DNA of 64,000 nucleotides from Ornithinicoccus hortensis (GCF_006716185.1 NZ_VFOP01000001.1:868001-932000), one strand, 5' to 3'; counted from the stretch's first letter, positions 17,294 to 25,774 are shown. Notes: generated from the sequence alone by a model not told the origin. Numbers and translations: made by a program.

Positions 17294-19219
17294 ATGTATC
17301 CGGTCCTCGACGCCATCCTCCGAGCACCCGCCGACCAGGCCTGGGCGCTGCTGTGGCGGGAGGGCCAGGAGACGGTCGAGGTGCTGCGCGGGACCACCGC
17401 GGACGTCGCGCGGCTCGCCGACATCCCGGCGGCCGAGGAGGGGCACCCGGTGCTGGCGATGGTCCCGTTCCGGCAGATCGCCGAGCGCGGCTTCGCCGTG
17501 CGGGACGACGGCACCCCGCTGCGGGTGCTGACCGGCACGGCATACGAGCGGGTCCCGGTCGAGGCGGTGGTGGCCGCCCTGCCGACCGGTGAGGTCGAGG
17601 TGACCGACGAACGGTTCAGCGTCTCCGACGAGGACTACGCCGCGATCGTCTCCCGGGTCATCGAGGAGGAGATCGGCAACGGCGAGGGTGCCAACTTCGT
17701 GATCCGCCGGGACGTGCTGGCCCACACCGCCACGGAGCCGGCGACCGCCGCCCTGACCTGGTTGCGGCGGCTGCTCACCGACGAGCGGGGCGCCTACTGG
17801 ACCTTCGCGGTGCACACCCCCGGGCACACCCTGGTCGGGGCGACGCCGGAGCGGCACGTGAGCGTCGAGGGCGGTCGGGTGCGGATGAACCCGATCTCGG
17901 GCACCTTCCGCCACCCCGCCGACATGGCGGACCTGGAGCCCGCCTTCCGCAGCTTCATCGCCGACACCAAGGAGACCGAGGAGCTCTTCATGGTGGTCGA
18001 CGAGGAGATGAAGATGATGTCCCAGATCTGCACCGACGGCGGACGCATCACCGGCCCGTACCTCAAGCAGATGGCCCACCTGACGCACACCGAGTACCTC
18101 CTCGACGGGCGCTCGGACGCCGACCCGCGCGACGTGCTGCGGCTGACCATGTTCGCCCCCACGGTCACCGGCTCGCCGATGGAGAACGCCTGCACCGTGA
18201 TCACCCGGCACGAGCCCGGGGGCCGCGGGTACTACTCCGGGGTGCTGGCCCTCCTCGAGCGGGACGCCGACGGCGGCGAACAGCTGGACGCGCCCATCCT
18301 GATCCGGACCGCGCACCTGGACGACGAAGGGACCGTGACGGTGAGCGCGGGCGCCACCCTGGTCCGCCACTCCGACCCCGTCTCGGAGGTGGCCGAGACC
18401 ACGGCCAAGGCCAGCGGGATGCTCGCCGCGCTCGGACTGCGCCCCCGGCGGGACATCTCGTATGCCGTCCCGCTGGCGGAGCTCGATGGCGTGGCCGAGG
18501 CACTGGGGGCGCGCAACGAGTCGCTGTCCCCGTTCTGGCTGTCCCCGCAGGAGGCCCGCCCGGACCCGGACCTCCTCGGGCGCCGGGTGCTGGTCGTGGA
18601 CGCCGCGGACACCTGGACCCAGATGCTGGCCCACCAGGTGCGCCACTTCGGCATGGCTGCCCGCGTGGCGCGCTGGGACGAGGTGACCGAGCAGGACCTG
18701 GCCGCGGTCGACCTGGTGCTCTTCGGGCCCGGGCCGGGCGACCCGGACGATCCGGACGACCCGCGGGTGACCCGGCTGCGGGACCTGCTCGCCGCGCGCC
18801 TGGCGGCCGGCGGGCCGGTCCTGGCGGTCTGCCTGAGCCACCAGATCCTGTCCCGCCTGGCCGGCCTGGACGTGACCCGGCTGGAGCGGCCCAACCAGGG
18901 CGTCCAGCTCCCGGTGGACCTCTGGGGGCATCCGGCACGGATCGGGTTCTACAACACCTTCGTCCCCCGCCCCGGCGACGCCGTGGTCGAGCGGGCCGGC
19001 GTCGGCACCCCCCTGGAGGCCGCGGTCGACCCGGCCCACGACGCGGTGGTCGGGCTGCGCGGCCCGGGCGTCGCCTCGATTCAGGGCCACGCCGAGTCCG
19101 TGCTCTCGCGGGACGGGCTCGGCGTGCTGCACCGGTTGATCCGGCACGCGCTGGGCCACGAAGCGGGCTTCGACACCGAAATGTCGGACATCCGACGCCC
19201 TGGCGGCAAAGTGTCATAG
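17294..19219 (+). CDS. PhzE-type fused chorismate amination enzyme (ADIC or anthranilate synthase family)
   Basis: Single chain joining a TrpE/MST-type chorismate enzyme to a glutamine amidotransferase, the PhzE architecture, which makes 2-amino-2-deoxyisochorismate in phenazine synthesis. GGGAGGA lies 8 bases before the ATG. Of 641 residues, about 90-420 are the chorismate-binding domain (MNPISGTFRHP at 199, EELFMVVDEEMKMM, GSPMENAC at 293) and about 430-625 the amidotransferase with nucleophile Cys513 in VCLSHQ and His599/Glu601 in GHAES. CLSHQ instead of CLGHQ is as I recall it from PhzE proteins. MNPISGT differs from the PIKGT of PabB, excluding aminodeoxychorismate synthase. No phzD, F, B, G or trp gene is nearby, so the product could be ADIC or anthranilate for an unseen pathway. 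The adjacent siderophore operon may be chance. Confidence 0.85.
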   Translation: MYPVLDAILRAPADQAWALLWREGQETVEVLRGTTADVARLADIPAAEEGHPVLAMVPFRQIAERGFAVRDDGTPLRVLTGTAYERVPVEAVVAALPTGEVEVTDERFSVSDEDYAAIVSRVIEEEIGNGEGANFVIRRDVLAHTATEPATAALTWLRRLLTDERGAYWTFAVHTPGHTLVGATPERHVSVEGGRVRMNPISGTFRHPADMADLEPAFRSFIADTKETEELFMVVDEEMKMMSQICTDGGRITGPYLKQMAHLTHTEYLLDGRSDADPRDVLRLTMFAPTVTGSPMENACTVITRHEPGGRGYYSGVLALLERDADGGEQLDAPILIRTAHLDDEGTVTVSAGATLVRHSDPVSEVAETTAKASGMLAALGLRPRRDISYAVPLAELDGVAEALGARNESLSPFWLSPQEARPDPDLLGRRVLVVDAADTWTQMLAHQVRHFGMAARVARWDEVTEQDLAAVDLVLFGPGPGDPDDPDDPRVTRLRDLLAARLAAGGPVLAVCLSHQILSRLAGLDVTRLERPNQGVQLPVDLWGHPARIGFYNTFVPRPGDAVVERAGVGTPLEAAVDPAHDAVVGLRGPGVASIQGHAESVLSRDGLGVLHRLIRHALGHEAGFDTEMSDIRRPGGKVS

Positions 19220-19507
19220 ATCCGCCGCGTGTGGCGCGTTTCCGAGGGCTTGCAGGACGCTTCTCTGTCGGGCAAGGGCACCCTACTCATCAGCGGAAGC
19301 CTCCGAGAGCCCTATGGGGCCGAGGACGTACCCACCGTCACGTCCTAGCCGGTCCCGGGTCGAGGTGGCCGGCCCAGGACGGTGCCGCACGTCCCACTGG
19401 GAGACGGTTTGGGGCACTGGTAGCACGTCCGACCATGCCACCAGTGCCCCGAACGTTCTCCTAGTGACCCGGCGCCGGGGTGGCCGGACCGGTGGACGCC
19501 ATTCCGG
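19220..19507. other. Gap between convergent genes, no coding sequence seen
   Basis: These 288 bases separate the PhzE-like gene from the iron ATPase gene. I see no ORF with a ribosome site. Besides the large hairpin at 19411-19450 there is a smaller one at 19323-19346 (AGGACGT and ACGTCCT, 7 bp, 10-base loop) and a palindrome GAACGTTC at 19451-19458. Confidence 0.5.
19411..19450. terminator. Large bidirectional terminator hairpin
   Basis: The 40 bases form two 15-base arms (GGGGCACTGGTAGCA and TGCCACCAGTGCCCC) with one mismatch and a 10-base loop. It lies between two convergent transcription units, the PhzE-like gene and the siderophore operon, and has no T tract on either side. Confidence 0.7.
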
Positions 19508-20323
19508 CTAGCGCGGGCTGGCCAGCGGCACGACGAGCGGGGTGTCCGTCTCGGGGTCCGGGATGACGCGGCACCCGAGCCCGAAGACGTGGGAGACCAC
19601 GTCCGCGGTGAGGATCGTCCGCGGATTGCCCTCGACGACGATCTCCCCGGCCTTCATGACGATCAGGTGCGTGGCGTAGCGGGCGGCCTGGTTGAGGTCG
19701 TGCAGCACCGCCACGATGGTGCGGCCCTCGCGGTTCAGCCGCGCGCAGATCTCCAGCAGGTCGAACTGGTGGGCGATGTCGAGGAAGGTGGTCGGCTCGT
19801 CCAGCAGCAACAACTCGGTCTGCTGGGCGAGCACGAGGGACACCCAGACCCGCTGGCGCTGACCGCCGGACAGCTCCGAGACGTGTCGGTCGACCAGGTC
19901 CTGGGCGCCGGTGGCCAGCAGCGCCTGTGCTACCGCCTCCTCGTCCTCGCGGGACCACTGCTTCAGCAGCGTCTGGTGCGGGAACCGGCCGCGGCCGACC
20001 AGGTCGCGCACGGTGATCCCGTCCGGGACCAGCGGGCTCTGCGGTAGCAGCGCCAGCCGGCGGGCGAGCTCCTTGGGACGGAAGCTGCTCAGGGCCTTGC
20101 CGTCCAGGGTCACCTGCCCGGCCTCCGGCTTGAGCGTGCGGGCGAACGACTTCAGCAGGGTGGACTTGCCGCAGGCGTTCGGGCCGATGATGACGGTGAA
20201 GCTGCCCGGCGGGATCTCGGTGCTCAGGTCGCGGCTCACCACCCGGCCCTCGTAGGAGAGGGTGACCCCGTCGGCGGCCAGGCGCGGACCCCCTGCGGTC
20301 TCGGCGAGCGGTAGCGCGGTCAC
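19508..20323 (-). CDS. Ferric-siderophore ABC transporter ATPase (FepC/FecE family)
   Basis: Energises import of ferric siderophore through the two permeases encoded upstream. The 271 residues contain Walker A (GPNACGKST), the Q-loop (LLPQSPLVPDGITV), signature LSGGQRQRVW, Walker B (LLLLDEPTTFLD) and the H-loop (VAVLHDLNQAARYATH), all intact. The start is GTG 20323, overlapping the stop of the preceding permease by four bases. Last gene of the operon SIP-binding protein-permease-permease-ATPase. Confidence 0.95.
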   Translation of the reverse strand: MTALPLAETAGGPRLAADGVTLSYEGRVVSRDLSTEIPPGSFTVIIGPNACGKSTLLKSFARTLKPEAGQVTLDGKALSSFRPKELARRLALLPQSPLVPDGITVRDLVGRGRFPHQTLLKQWSREDEEAVAQALLATGAQDLVDRHVSELSGGQRQRVWVSLVLAQQTELLLLDEPTTFLDIAHQFDLLEICARLNREGRTIVAVLHDLNQAARYATHLIVMKAGEIVVEGNPRTILTADVVSHVFGLGCRVIPDPETDTPLVVPLASPR

Positions 20324-21375
20324 AGGGTGCCTCTTCTCATCTCGGTGGCCAACAGGTAGCCCAGGTAGATGCTGCCGATCCCGGCGGTGACGATGCCCAC
20401 CGGCAGGTTGACCCCCTGGGGCAGGTTCTGCACGGTCATGTCGGCCAGCGTCAACAGCAGCGCCCCCACCAGGGCCGGGGCGATGATCCCGGGCGTGGCG
20501 GCGCGGGTCAACCGCATCGCGACCTGCGGCGCGACGAGCGCCACGAAGGAGACCGGCCCGCAGACCGCCACGGCGGCGCCCGCCAGGAGCACCGCGGCGC
20601 AGATCGCGGCGGACCGGGTGGCGTTGCTGCGGCCGCCCAGGCTGTCGGCCAGCTCGTCACCCAGCTGGACCAGGTTCAGGTTGCGGGCGATGGCCAGCAC
20701 AAACGGCAGCACGACCAGGAGCACCACCCAGACCTGGGCCACGTGTCCCCAGGCGCGGGAGGCCAGGGTGCCGCTGAGGTAGAAGGCCAGGCCCTCGGCC
20801 TGCTGCTCGCCGGCCTTGGTCAGCGCCAACCCGGTCAGCGCCGAGCAGATCGCGGACACCGCGATGCCGGCGATGATCAGGCGCCCGGGCGCGGAGAACC
20901 CCCGTCCCGTGCTGAACCAGACGAGGGTCACCGCGACGGCGCCGCCCAGGACCGCGCCGACGGGGAGCGGCACGATGCCCGGCCAGAGCACCCCGGCCGC
21001 CGCGGCGCCGCCGCCGGCACCGGCGGTCAGGCCGACGATCTCCGGACTGCCGAGCGGGTTCCGGGTGACGGTCTGGAAGAGCGATCCGGAGATACCCAGC
21101 GCCGCGCCGGCACCGAGCGCCACGAACAGGCGCGGGCCGCTGAGCCGCTCCAGCGAGAACTCGGTCGCCCGGCTGAGCTCCGCCGACCCGGTCAGGACGC
21201 CCCACAGCTCACCCGCGGTGAGACCGTTCTTGCCCAACATCAACGACGCCGCCGCCACCACGAGGGTGACCACCCCGATCGCGACGCCGACCGCGAGGGT
21301 CCGGGGCCGGAACTGGAGGCTCGTCGCCGAGCCGAGGCGCAGGGTGCGCGGTCCGGTGGAGGCGGGGGCGGTCAC
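20320..21375 (-). CDS. Ferric-siderophore ABC permease, second subunit (FecCD family)
   Basis: Membrane subunit of the iron importer, 351 residues with about nine to ten helices. It starts at GTG 21375 inside the end of the first permease (4-base overlap); the longer open frame upstream is the shadow of that gene. Family features: RLPRLFVALGAGAALGISG-type segment (SGPRLFVALGAGAALGIS), FQTVTRNPLGSPEIVGL, and the ATPase-contact loop GPVSFVALVAPQVAMRLT, then LPVGIVTAGIGSIYLGYLL. It would pair with the subunit encoded at 21372-22463. Confidence 0.94.
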   Translation of the reverse strand: MTAPASTGPRTLRLGSATSLQFRPRTLAVGVAIGVVTLVVAAASLMLGKNGLTAGELWGVLTGSAELSRATEFSLERLSGPRLFVALGAGAALGISGSLFQTVTRNPLGSPEIVGLTAGAGGGAAAAGVLWPGIVPLPVGAVLGGAVAVTLVWFSTGRGFSAPGRLIIAGIAVSAICSALTGLALTKAGEQQAEGLAFYLSGTLASRAWGHVAQVWVVLLVVLPFVLAIARNLNLVQLGDELADSLGGRSNATRSAAICAAVLLAGAAVAVCGPVSFVALVAPQVAMRLTRAATPGIIAPALVGALLLTLADMTVQNLPQGVNLPVGIVTAGIGSIYLGYLLATEMRRGTL

Positions 21376-22463
21376 GTCAGTCCCCGCATCCGCCGCACCG
21401 CCACGATGAGCAACGGGGCGCCGAGGACCGCGGTGACGATCCCGGTGAGCAGCACCTCGGGCCGGGCGATCCAGCGGCCCAGCACGTCGCTGAAGAGCAG
21501 CAGGGCTGGCCCGGCGACGGCACTGACCAGGATCAGCCACCGGTTGTCGGGACCGGTGAAACTCCGCACGATGTGGGGCACCGCGAGGCCGACGAACCCG
21601 ATCGGGCCGACGGCGGCGGTGGCCGCCGCGCAGAGCAGGGTGGCCGAGAGCGCGCCCACGATCTTGGCCCGCCCGGTCCGCACCCCGAGGGAGGTGGCCG
21701 ACTCCTCCCCGAGCGCCAGCGCGTTCAGGGAGGCGCCGAGCGGAAGCGCCAGCAACAACCCCACAACGAAGAAGGGCAGGACGTCGACGGCCTGGTCCAT
21801 GGTGCGCCCGGCGAGGCCGCCGACCGCCCAGAAGCGATAGGCGCCGAAGACCTGGTCCATGTTGAGCGTGACGGACTGGATGTAGGCCATCAGCACCGAG
21901 CTGACCACCGTGCCGGTGAGCACCAACCGCACCGGGGTGGCGCCGCGCCGACCGGAGGCGAGGGCATACACGAGGACGACTGCGAGGAAGGCTCCCGGCA
22001 GGGCGGCCCACACGTTGCTCGTCGCGCTGCTCATGCCGAGGAAGGCCATCGCGGTGACGATGCCGGCGGCGGCCCCGGCGTTGACCCCGAGGATCCCGGG
22101 GTCGGCCAGCGGGTTGCGGGTCAGCGCCTGCATCACCACCCCGGCGACGGCCAGGGCGCTGCCCGCGATCAGGCCGAGCACGGTCTGCGGGATCCGGCTG
22201 GCGATGACGTCGTCGGCGTAGGTCTCGCCGGTGCCGAAGAGTTCGGTCCACAGCGAGTTCCAGACGTCCGTCAACGGGATCTGGTTGGAGCCGACAGCCA
22301 GGCTGAGGCCCACCGCCAGCACCAGGAGGGCCAGGGCGACCAGGAGCAGCCCGAGGCCGCCGGCCGGCCCCAGCCTGTTCCGGGACCGGCCGACCATCGC
22401 CGGGATCGCACCCGGCTCCGCCCGGTCCTCCGGGCGGGTGGCGACCTCAGTCGAGCTGCTCAA
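21372..22463 (-). CDS. Ferric-siderophore ABC permease, first subunit (FecCD family)
   Basis: Membrane subunit of the same importer, 363 residues if started at TTG 22463, which overlaps the end of the binding-protein gene by 17 bases. The ribosome site there is weak, so a start at the later ATG (MVGRSRNRLG) cannot be excluded; the first helix (LGLLLVALALLVLAVGLSLA) begins after both. Family motifs: SRIPQTVLGLIAGSALAVAG, MQALTRNPLADPGILGVNAG, and the C-terminal contact loop VGPIGFVGLAVPHIVR. Paralogue of the next permease in the operon. Confidence 0.93.
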   Translation of the reverse strand: MSSSTEVATRPEDRAEPGAIPAMVGRSRNRLGPAGGLGLLLVALALLVLAVGLSLAVGSNQIPLTDVWNSLWTELFGTGETYADDVIASRIPQTVLGLIAGSALAVAGVVMQALTRNPLADPGILGVNAGAAAGIVTAMAFLGMSSATSNVWAALPGAFLAVVLVYALASGRRGATPVRLVLTGTVVSSVLMAYIQSVTLNMDQVFGAYRFWAVGGLAGRTMDQAVDVLPFFVVGLLLALPLGASLNALALGEESATSLGVRTGRAKIVGALSATLLCAAATAAVGPIGFVGLAVPHIVRSFTGPDNRWLILVSAVAGPALLLFSDVLGRWIARPEVLLTGIVTAVLGAPLLIVAVRRMRGLT

Positions 22464-23547
22464 CGGCGGTCTGGATCTCGGGGATGAACCGGTCCAGCGC
22501 CCACGGGACGCTCAGCGGGGTCAGGAAGCTGGAGGCCATGCCCAGCTCCCGGTCGATGCTCACCACCTGGGATCCGCGCTCGACGGCCGGGATCTGGGCG
22601 AAGAGTCGCTGCTCCTCGGTGCGGGCCTGCTCCTCCTCGTCGTTGTACCAGGTGAACAGGATGTCGACGTCGTCCAGCATGTCGGCATTCTCCAGGCCGA
22701 CGTTCGAGGTGAACGCGCCGTCGCTGAGCGGGACCTCCGCCACGGTCGGGTCCAGTTCGAGCCCGAGTCCCTTGATCAGGTCGACCCGCGCCGCGCCGTC
22801 CTGGTAGAAGGACAGCGTGCCGGGCTCGCCGCCGGCATACACGTAGGCGAAGGAGAGGCCGGCGAACTCGGGGTGCTCGGCCGCCCGGTCCGCCAGCTCC
22901 TGCTCGATGCCCTCGATCGCCTCCTGGGCCGCCTCCGGCTCCCCGAGGGCCTGCCCGATGAGCTCGATCTGGGTGTCCCAGGGCGTGTTCCACACCGTGT
23001 CCGGGTAGGCGACGGTGGGCGCCAGGTCGTTGAGGATGTTGAAGTCGTCCTGCGTGATGCCGGACAGGGGGGCCAGGATGAGGTCCGGCTCGAGCCCGAT
23101 GATGGCGTCCATGTCGATCTCCTGGCCGCCGGTGAAGGTCTCCGGGAGCTCGGCGCCCATCTCCTCGATGGCCTCGGTCACCCAGGGGTAGTTGCCGTGC
23201 TCGTCGTTGCCCCAGGTGACCTCCTCGATCCCGACCGGGACCACGCCCAGGGCGACAGCGGTGTCCGAAGACCCCCAGCCGATGGTGACCACCCGTTCCG
23301 GGCGCTCCTCGATGACGGCTTCGCCGAGGGCGGAGTCGATGGTGACGGGGAAGTGGTCGTCCGCTCCCGCCTCGGCGTCCTGATCGCCCTCGTCCGCGTC
23401 GTCGCCCTCGTCGGCGGCGGAGACATCACCGTCGTCGGCGGAGCCGCCCTCGGGTGAGTCCTCGCCGGAGGAGCAGGCAGTGAGCAGGAGGGATCCGGCC
23501 ACGAGGGTGGCGACGGCCGTGCGGCGGGTCAGCAGGAGGCGGGTCAT
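22447..23547 (-). CDS. Ferric-siderophore binding lipoprotein (FecB/FhuD type)
   Basis: Class III solute-binding protein that captures a ferric siderophore outside the membrane and hands it to the FecCD permeases. The 366 residues start with a twin-Arg-like basic stretch, a hydrophobic core and lipobox LTAC (Cys about 25), then an unusually long acidic linker of some 45 residues (GGSADDGDVSAADEGDDADE...). The binding fold follows (RPERVVTIGWGSSDTAVALGVVPVGIEE, IIGLEPDLILAP, FLTPLSVPWALDRF). GAAAGG precedes the ATG. It lies 35 bases after the SIP gene, so both probably share the IdeR-controlled promoter. Confidence 0.94.
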   Translation of the reverse strand: MTRLLLTRRTAVATLVAGSLLLTACSSGEDSPEGGSADDGDVSAADEGDDADEGDQDAEAGADDHFPVTIDSALGEAVIEERPERVVTIGWGSSDTAVALGVVPVGIEEVTWGNDEHGNYPWVTEAIEEMGAELPETFTGGQEIDMDAIIGLEPDLILAPLSGITQDDFNILNDLAPTVAYPDTVWNTPWDTQIELIGQALGEPEAAQEAIEGIEQELADRAAEHPEFAGLSFAYVYAGGEPGTLSFYQDGAARVDLIKGLGLELDPTVAEVPLSDGAFTSNVGLENADMLDDVDILFTWYNDEEEQARTEEQRLFAQIPAVERGSQVVSIDRELGMASSFLTPLSVPWALDRFIPEIQTAVEQLD

Positions 23548-23582
23548 GGGGGGCCTTTCGTACAGGCGGGTGGTTGCCGCCG

Positions 23583-24416
23583 TCAGGCGGCCTTGGTGGT
23601 GCGTTCGGACTTCCAGTAGCCGGCGAAGCGGATCAGGGCGGGGTCGTGGCCGGCGCGCACCAGGTGCCGGCGCAGCCCCGTGGCGAGGCCGGACTCTCCG
23701 GCCACGAAGACGTAGGCCAGCCGGTCGACCGGTGGGCCGTCCCGCACGTGTTCCAGCGCCGCCCGTCCGAGGACGGACCCGGGAGATCGCGCCGTGCGCA
23801 CCACCCAGTCGAGGGTCACCCCGGTGGGATGGGTCAGCGGTCGTATGTCGTCCCTCTCCGGCACCTCGAGGACGGCCCGACCGCGGGTGGTCGGGTCGAG
23901 GCCGGCCAGGATCCCCTCGAGGGCGGGCAGCGCCGACTCCTCACCGGCCAGCAGCACCCCGCGGGACCCGGCCGACGGGGCGAACGTGGTGCCCTGGTCG
24001 AGCAGGACGACCGGCTCATCCGGCTCGGCCCGCACGGCCCAGCCCGCATCAGGTGAGTCGATCCGCCCGGACGGGCCCGGGTGGAGCACGAAGTCGATGT
24101 CGAGTTCGCGGTCGTCCGGACGGAATGCGCGGACCGTGTAGTTGCGGCAGCCGGGCCGCTGCTCCTCGGGCATCGCCAGCCACTGCTGGTACCAGCCCGT
24201 GGCCTCGACAGTTCCCGCAGTGTCGGTCCGCGACGACGCGAGGCACTCCGGGAGCCGGAGACGGTCCTGCCCGGGCAGCCGGAAGAACATCCGGAACCAC
24301 TGGTCGAGGCCGGCGTTCGGCATACGGTCCAGGGCCGGGCCGCCGACGGTGACCCGCTGGAAGTGTGCCGAGACGCGCACCGATCGGCGCACGGAGAGCT
24401 CGACGACGGCAGGCAT
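23583..24416 (-). CDS. Siderophore-interacting protein, FAD-dependent ferric reductase (SIP family)
   Basis: Cytoplasmic flavoprotein that reduces ferric siderophore so that iron is released. The 277 residues show the FAD-binding motif CRNYTVRAFRPDD, the SIP domain (LLAGEESALPALEGIL), the NADPH or ferredoxin region (RLAYVFVAGESGLATGLRRHL) and the conserved end GYWKSER. The ATG at 24416 abuts and partly overlaps an IdeR box and has no Shine-Dalgarno sequence, which suggests a leaderless transcript. First gene of the five-gene iron operon, and most likely induced by iron starvation. Confidence 0.94.
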   Translation of the reverse strand: MPAVVELSVRRSVRVSAHFQRVTVGGPALDRMPNAGLDQWFRMFFRLPGQDRLRLPECLASSRTDTAGTVEATGWYQQWLAMPEEQRPGCRNYTVRAFRPDDRELDIDFVLHPGPSGRIDSPDAGWAVRAEPDEPVVLLDQGTTFAPSAGSRGVLLAGEESALPALEGILAGLDPTTRGRAVLEVPERDDIRPLTHPTGVTLDWVVRTARSPGSVLGRAALEHVRDGPPVDRLAYVFVAGESGLATGLRRHLVRAGHDPALIRFAGYWKSERTTKAA

Positions 24417-24434
24417 AAGGGGAGGCTAACCTAA
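24416..24434 (-). promoter_or_regulatory. IdeR/DtxR iron box
   Basis: TAAGGGGAGGCTAACCTAA matches the 19-base IdeR/DtxR consensus (TTAGGTTAGGCTAACCTAA) at 16 of 19 positions, with a perfect right half. It touches the ATG of the siderophore-interacting protein gene, a position where Fe-bound repressor would block transcription start. It is the only such box I see for the five-gene operon. Confidence 0.88.
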
Positions 24435-24664
24435 ATCTCTGGGTGCGCGGGACCCCCGGGCTTGCCGAGTTTGACCGCGACCGCCCGACCGACGGGACCG
24501 ACGACGCCGTGGCGGCGAGGTGAACGAAGCCTGAACGCCGCCTGAGAGAAGTCTCACGACGACCTCATGGTCGTTTCACCAGCCGAATCTAGCGTGGCTG
24601 ACGAGCCCGGACGACGGTTCCGGGTCAGGCCCGAGGCGTTCCGCCTCCCGCGAAAGGAACTCTC

Positions 24665-25177
24665 ATGAAGCGCATGTTCAGCTCGGTGGCCGCCGGCCTC
24701 GTCCTGGTCGCCAGCCTGGGCGTCGCCGCCCCTGCCGCCCATGCCGGCGACCGCGTGTGCACCGGCAAGATCGGGTCCATCACGGTGGACGACAACATCC
24801 GGGTGCCGGCCGGCAAGACCTGCACCCTGAACGGCACCAAGGTCAAGGGCAACATCGAGGTCAAGGGCAACGCGACCCTCAACGCCGCCAAGATCCGGGT
24901 CGACGGCAACATCCAGTCCCAGGCCCACAAGCGCGTCTCCGTGGTCGATGCCCGGGTGGAGGGCAACATCCAGCTCAAGTCCGGCGGCCAGGTGAACCTG
25001 CGCCGCAACACCGTCGACGGTGACATCCAGCTGTTCAGCAACAAGAAGTCGGGCAGCAAGTACGTCTTCAAGAACGTCGTCGACGGCAACCTGCAGTGCA
25101 AGTCCAACAGCCCCAAGCCGACCGGCGGCCAGAACAAGGTCGACGGCAACAAGGAGAACCAGTGCAAGAAGCTCTGA
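24665..25177 (+). CDS. Small secreted protein with beta-helix-like VxGNI repeats
   Basis: Family not recognised. The 170 residues begin with a signal peptide (MKRMFSSVAAGLVLVASLGV, cleavage near AHA-GD). The mature part is built of repeats about 20-24 residues apart, each with a V-x-G-(N/D)-(I/L) core: VKGNIEV, VKGNATL, VDGNIQS, VEGNIQL, VDGDIQL, VDGNLQC, VDGNKEN. This spacing and the alternating polar/hydrophobic pattern suggest a right-handed beta-helix or bactofilin-like stack (inference). Four cysteines (near C34, C45, the LQC and the end) could form disulfides. GAAAGGAACT precedes the ATG. It is basic (many Lys) and monocistronic, with a terminator after it. Confidence 0.85.
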   Translation: MKRMFSSVAAGLVLVASLGVAAPAAHAGDRVCTGKIGSITVDDNIRVPAGKTCTLNGTKVKGNIEVKGNATLNAAKIRVDGNIQSQAHKRVSVVDARVEGNIQLKSGGQVNLRRNTVDGDIQLFSNKKSGSKYVFKNVVDGNLQCKSNSPKPTGGQNKVDGNKENQCKKL

Positions 25178-25206
25178 CCGGCTGATCGGCTGACCGCCCG
25201 AGACGA

Positions 25207-25238
25207 GACCGGCCCGCCCCTCCTCGGGTGGGCCGGTC
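25207..25238. terminator. Terminator hairpin after the secreted repeat protein
   Basis: GACCGGCCCGCCC pairs with GGGTGGGCCGGTC (13 pairs, one G-U) over a 6-base loop. It sits 30 bases after the gene on the plus strand and 24 bases beyond the 3' end of tRNA-Phe on the minus strand, so it may serve both. Confidence 0.75.
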
Positions 25239-25261
25239 CGGCGCTGCTCGCGCTGTGCTGC

Positions 25262-25338
25262 TGGTGGCCAGGGGCGGGGTCGAACCGCCGACCTTCCGAT
25301 TTTCAGTCGGACGCTCGTACCAACTGAGCTACCTGGCC
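25262..25338 (-). tRNA. tRNA-Phe (GAA)
   Basis: Cloverleaf read on the minus strand: acceptor GGCCAGG with CCTGGCC, D arm GCTC..GAGC, anticodon loop CTGAAAATC with GAA, T arm GGCGG-TTCGACC-CCGCC. Discriminator A is followed by an encoded CCA (25262-25264), unlike the two neighbouring tRNAs. Confidence 0.97.
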
Positions 25339-25481
25339 GGGTCTGCGCGCTCAGAGGCGATCTGACCTGCGCAAACATCACGCCGGATCGCTCCGGCGCG
25401 GGATCACTATACCTGATCCTGGGCGACCCACCCTCATCGCGCGCGGGCGTGCTCGCCGGGTGCTGGACGGGACACATGGCA

Positions 25482-25517
25482 AAGGGCCGCCGCTCTCCGG
25501 GGAGAGCGGCGGCCCTT
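25482..25517 (-). terminator. Terminator hairpin after tRNA-Glu and tRNA-Asp
   Basis: Two perfect 17-base arms (AAGGGCCGCCGCTCTCC and its complement) separated by GG. It begins 10 bases beyond the 3' end of tRNA-Asp on the minus strand and ends in a short T run there (CCCTTTGCC), a good intrinsic terminator. Confidence 0.85.
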
Positions 25518-25526
25518 CGTCTCCTG

Positions 25527-25600
25527 CGACCTCGACGGGACTCGAACCCGCGACCTCCGCCGTGACAGGGCGGCGCGCTAACCAACTGCGCCACGAGGCC
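25527..25600 (-). tRNA. tRNA-Asp (GTC)
   Basis: Minus-strand cloverleaf with acceptor GGCCTCG/CGAGGTC (one G-U pair), anticodon loop CTGTCAC with GTC, T arm GCGGG-TTCGAGT-CCCGT, discriminator G. CCA is not encoded. It follows tRNA-Glu by 43 bases, with a small hairpin (25623-25641, GTGTCCC/GGGACAC) between them that may aid processing. Confidence 0.97.
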
Positions 25601-25643
25601 TTGGTAGGCCGTTGTGCCTTCAGTGTCCCATGACGGGACACCG

Positions 25644-25716
25644 TATCCCCAACGGGATTCGAACCCGTGTTACCGCCGTGAAAGGGCGGGGTCCTAGGCC
25701 GCTAGACGATGGGGAC
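25644..25716 (-). tRNA. tRNA-Glu (TTC)
   Basis: Minus-strand cloverleaf with acceptor GTCCCCA/TGGGGAT, anticodon loop CTTTCAC with TTC, T arm ACGGG-TTCGAAT-CCCGT, discriminator A; CCA not encoded. First of the Glu-Asp pair, probably transcribed from the promoter at 25775-25804. Confidence 0.97.
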
Positions 25717-25774
25717 CTTGTCCGTACGGTCCCTCGCCGTCAGGCGGATCCCGGTTCCGTCGAGGACGTCGGGA

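Noticed and set aside
17294-19219. Phenazine biosynthesis cluster
   Set aside because: Only a PhzE-type gene is present; none of the other phz genes is in the window.
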